IMG/VR virus record: IMGVR_UViG_3300017735_000073
Span: 1-28,898 of that record
Reading direction: 5' to 3' (one strand)
DNA: 28,898 nucleotides
Source of the DNA: a virus
The number at the start of each line of letters is the position of its first letter. Position 1 is the first letter of the stretch. Below the pieces are notes generated by a model. It did not search any database. It was not told the origin of the DNA and saw only the letters and a program-made list of their open reading frames with translations. The position numbers and the translations under genes are program-made. Positions 27,261-28,898 of the stretch are shown in pieces.

Positions 27261-28127
27261 TTAGTTTCCACCTCGTTTACTTGAAGATACATTTGAACGC
27301 CCACCTGATGACCTTGAACTATTATTTCTTATAACAGGAGTACTCGTGTTTATCCTTGTTGGATTTTGACGAGGTTTCCAATTGTTGTTCGATGGTGGAT
27401 TAACTCTGATGTTGTTATTGGTATGAGTTGGTTTTACATATCGAGTCCCATCTTGAGGAACTACATAATTGTTTACAGGAATGTTATTGTTCCTACTCCA
27501 TCTGATAACATTATTGATTTCTCTATTTGCATTTGAGTTAGGTCTTACTCTGTTAACTCTATTGGTATCTTGAATGTTTTGGATTCGAGAACCTCTATAT
27601 CCGTTTATGTATGAGTAGTTATTATTACTTGCAATCATAGGGTCGTTATAATGAGAGTATCCGTAGTGATTCCAACCAGAGTACCAACCTTGTGGATATG
27701 GATAATACCATTGGTAGTATCGGTGATGTCTAACATGAAACGGATGATACCATCCAAACCAAGGATAGTTGTACGCCCACTCGTTCCAGTATTGGTGTGA
27801 ATTAAAATAAAAATCAAAAGATGTTTGAGGATACCATATACCATTATAACGAGGATGTCTATTATACCAATACATAGAGTAAGGTTGATTACTCATGTAC
27901 TGAGCAAAGTCCCATCTAAAGTTAAAATCAGTTCTTAGTTTTCTTCTCAGTTGAAATAGATTAGATATAGTATCTATCTTTGTTGAATCAGGAACTACAA
28001 TAGTATAATCGTTAGTTCTGTAAATACCATCAATGTTACCAGCGGTGTTAAGAGTACTATATTGAAATTGTAATCCACAACCACTTAGTAACAAGACGAT
28101 AAAAATAAGTTGAATAAGTTTTCTCAT
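27261..28127 (-). CDS. Lipoprotein rich in Tyr, Trp, His and Asn
   Basis: A 288-residue protein with a lipoprotein signal (KLIQLIFIVLLLSGC, lipidated Cys at residue 17). Residues about 95-190 are extraordinarily rich in Tyr, Trp, His and Gly (for example WYHPFHVRHHRYYQWYYPYP), and residues 190-288 are Asn/Arg/Ser/Pro-rich and probably disordered. It would sit in the outer membrane or periplasm of the host. Candidate roles are superinfection exclusion or metal binding, neither shown. Similar aromatic-rich lipoproteins exist in Bacteroidota, so host origin is possible. Confidence 0.8.
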   Translation of the reverse strand: MRKLIQLIFIVLLLSGCGLQFQYSTLNTAGNIDGIYRTNDYTIVVPDSTKIDTISNLFQLRRKLRTDFNFRWDFAQYMSNQPYSMYWYNRHPRYNGIWYPQTSFDFYFNSHQYWNEWAYNYPWFGWYHPFHVRHHRYYQWYYPYPQGWYSGWNHYGYSHYNDPMIASNNNYSYINGYRGSRIQNIQDTNRVNRVRPNSNANREINNVIRWSRNNNIPVNNYVVPQDGTRYVKPTHTNNNIRVNPPSNNNWKPRQNPTRINTSTPVIRNNSSRSSGGRSNVSSSKRGGN

Positions 28128-28155
28128 ATAATGATAAATATGAGAATTTTATTAA

Positions 28156-28335
28156 TTACATCTTAAAGGTAAGAATGTTAGACTTTAAACTATAAGACTT
28201 AGCAGGTACACCGAATCGCCAGAAACAATACTTTGTTGCCTCATCCACTTCGGACTTTGTTATGTTACCCACCTTCTTATACATTACCACCTTTTTAGAC
28301 TTCGGTTTCCAAGTTACATTTACACCTTTTAGCAT
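28156..28335 (-). CDS. 59-residue basic protein
   Basis: A frame from ATG 28335 to TAA 28156 encodes MLKGVNVTWKPKSKKVVMYK and continues with SEVDEATKYCFWRFGVPAKSY. The composition is basic with beta-like alternation and normal codon use. It lies after the three tRNAs and 28 bases before the lipoprotein gene. No family is recognised. A perfect 6-bp hairpin (CATCTC/GAGATG, 28356-28375) lies between it and tRNA-Leu. Confidence 0.65.
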   Translation of the reverse strand: MLKGVNVTWKPKSKKVVMYKKVGNITKSEVDEATKYCFWRFGVPAKSYSLKSNILTFKM

Positions 28336-28386
28336 ATTATTGATTTATTAATTGACATCTCATTATGGGGAGATGAATACCCTTAG

Positions 28387-28472
28387 TACCGATGGGCGGA
28401 TTCGAACCGCCACGAACATTACTGCTCAAAGGATTTTAAGTCCTTCGTGTCTACCAGTTTCACCACATCGGC
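28387..28472 (-). tRNA. tRNA-Leu(TAA)
   Basis: An 86-nt class II tRNA with a long variable arm. Acceptor GCCGATG/CATCGGT (G1-U72 wobble), anticodon arm AAGGA-CTTAAAA-TCCTT giving TAA, T-loop TTCGAAT, discriminator A73; CCA not encoded. Reads UUA, the Leu codon expected to be frequent in AT-rich phage genes. Confidence 0.95.
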
Positions 28473-28480
28473 ATCTCGTG

Positions 28481-28554
28481 TGTTCCCAATAGGACTCGAA
28501 CCTATGACCTAATCATTATGAGTGATTTGCTCTAACCAACTGAGCTATGAGAAC
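28481..28554 (-). tRNA. tRNA-Met(CAT), elongator type (or Ile2)
   Basis: A 74-nt cloverleaf: acceptor GTTCTCA/TGGGAAC, anticodon arm AATCA-CTCATAA-TGATT giving CAT, T-loop TTCGAGT, discriminator A73. G1-C72 is paired, so it is not an initiator tRNA. A lysidine-modified Ile2 tRNA would look the same in DNA and cannot be excluded. Confidence 0.9.
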
Positions 28555-28565
28555 GACAACGATAG

Positions 28566-28639
28566 TGAACGAGACAGGATTCGAACCTGTGACCGTCTGC
28601 TTAGAAGGCAGATGCTCTATCCAACTGAGCTACTCGTCC
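28566..28639 (-). tRNA. tRNA-Arg(TCT)
   Basis: A 74-nt cloverleaf: acceptor GGACGAG/CTCGTTC (one G-U), anticodon arm TCTGC-CTTCTAA-GCAGA giving TCT, T-loop TTCGAAT, discriminator A73; CCA not encoded. It reads AGA, a rich codon in these genes. It is the first gene after the promoter at 28659-28690. Confidence 0.95.
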
Positions 28640-28658
28640 ATGATTTCAAAGAACATTA

Positions 28659-28690
28659 CTAATATACGGCAGGAATGTTAAAAATCCAAA
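28659..28690 (-). promoter_or_regulatory. Promoter of the right tRNA cluster, -33 TTTGG / -7 TATATTAG
   Basis: Minus-strand TTTG at 28687-28690 and TATATTAG at 28659-28666, spacer 20. One TTAAC half-site (28699-28703) lies at the standard 8-base distance, but the second is absent, so it is intermediate between the two promoter classes. Confidence 0.7.
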
Positions 28691-28898
28691 TGGGAGATGT
28701 TAAAATTTTCGTGGACATCAAAGATACTAATACTACTACATAGGTATAGACTAATAATAATCCAGCTAACAATTATAAGGTATAGTATATAGACTAATAA
28801 AACATTCTATTCCAAGTTAACCAAGAAGGTTCACTAACCAACTTAGTAGAAAGAACATTCGAAGGAGCAAGTACTACATTTCTCTGAACAACACATCT
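28691..28898. other. Right edge, gene-free apart from a possible C-terminal fragment; 13-bp direct repeat
   Basis: About 208 bases with no gene I can firmly support. TATAGACTAATAA occurs twice (28745-28757 and 28788-28800), 43 bp apart. On the minus strand a frame is open from the edge to TAG at 28794 (34 codons, no start in the window); it could be the end of an upstream gene but is too short to judge. Confidence 0.4.

Noticed and set aside
28844-28897. 17-residue Cys-rich minus-strand peptide (MCCSEKCSTC...), metallothionein-like
   Set aside because: Too short, at the window edge, without leader evidence; another frame through the same bases is also open.
1-28898. CRISPR array, insertion sequence, integrase or attachment site
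   Set aside because: I found no regularly spaced repeats with unique spacers, no transposase or integrase motifs and no tRNA-end duplication.

Overview
The window is a piece of an AT-rich, T4-like (myovirus-type) phage genome that probably infects a member of the Bacteroidota, most likely a flavobacterium. Every gene I can support is on the minus strand, so transcription runs from high to low coordinates. The phage assignment rests on a gp25-like baseplate wedge start, a gp5-like baseplate hub protein and a gp55-like late sigma factor at the left end, plus ThyA, Hsp20, UvdE, an HD hydrolase, a ClpP-like protease and small tRNA arrays. The host assignment rests on A-rich leaders without Shine-Dalgarno sequences, promoters of the Bacteroidota -33/-7 type (TTTG and TAnnTTTG-like), a DUF4494-like protein and a DUF2805/TIGR03643-like protein.

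Layout, left to right. 1-2963 is the end of a structural/late-transcription module (gp25-like, unknown virion-like protein, gp5-like hub, unknown, gp55-like sigma, small membrane protein). 2968-7810 holds host-takeover and repair functions (HD hydrolase, ClpP-like protease, large coiled-coil membrane protein, UV endonuclease, Pnk-type 3'-phosphatase, small heat-shock protein). 7926-11273 is a run of small, mostly unrecognised genes. 11277-14993 is a MoxR-type AAA+ ATPase, a HExxH/VWA protein and a 46-residue basic protein, each with its own promoter of one class. 15104-18688 holds a nucleotidyltransferase, a CysC-like kinase, a methyltransferase, an RNA array, a SET-domain protein, a GT25 glycosyltransferase and small proteins. 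18766-21743 has many small membrane or exported proteins, a second HxGH nucleotidyltransferase and a flavodoxin-like reductase. 21743-24499 has thyA, a DUF2805-like gene and a tightly overlapping chain of very small genes. 24618-28335 has a metallopeptidase-like protein, a GIY-YIG/ParB-like fusion, a GNAT acetyltransferase and an aromatic-rich lipoprotein. The right end carries tRNA-Leu, tRNA-Met and tRNA-Arg behind a promoter.

Twelve promoters share an invariant 20-base spacer between TTTG/CTTG and a TA-rich -7 box. Five of them also carry two TTAAC half-sites, 11 bp apart, at a fixed distance upstream of the -33 box. They control the AAA+ ATPase, the VWA protein, the 46-residue protein, the 3'-phosphatase and the metallopeptidase-like gene, so they look like a co-regulated set.

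The most unusual item is a pair of adjacent 72-nt RNAs (16589-16736). They fold as perfect cloverleaves with covarying stems and keep the bacterial glycine tRNA identity positions, but lack the canonical D-loop GG and T-loop TTCRA. They are transcribed directly from one of the promoters, together with tRNA-Glu. A gene broken by an in-frame UGA (19020-19262) and a terminator hairpin that overlaps a promoter (7199-7254) are also notable. No CRISPR array, insertion sequence or integrase is visible, and no stretch longer than 300 bases lacks a gene.
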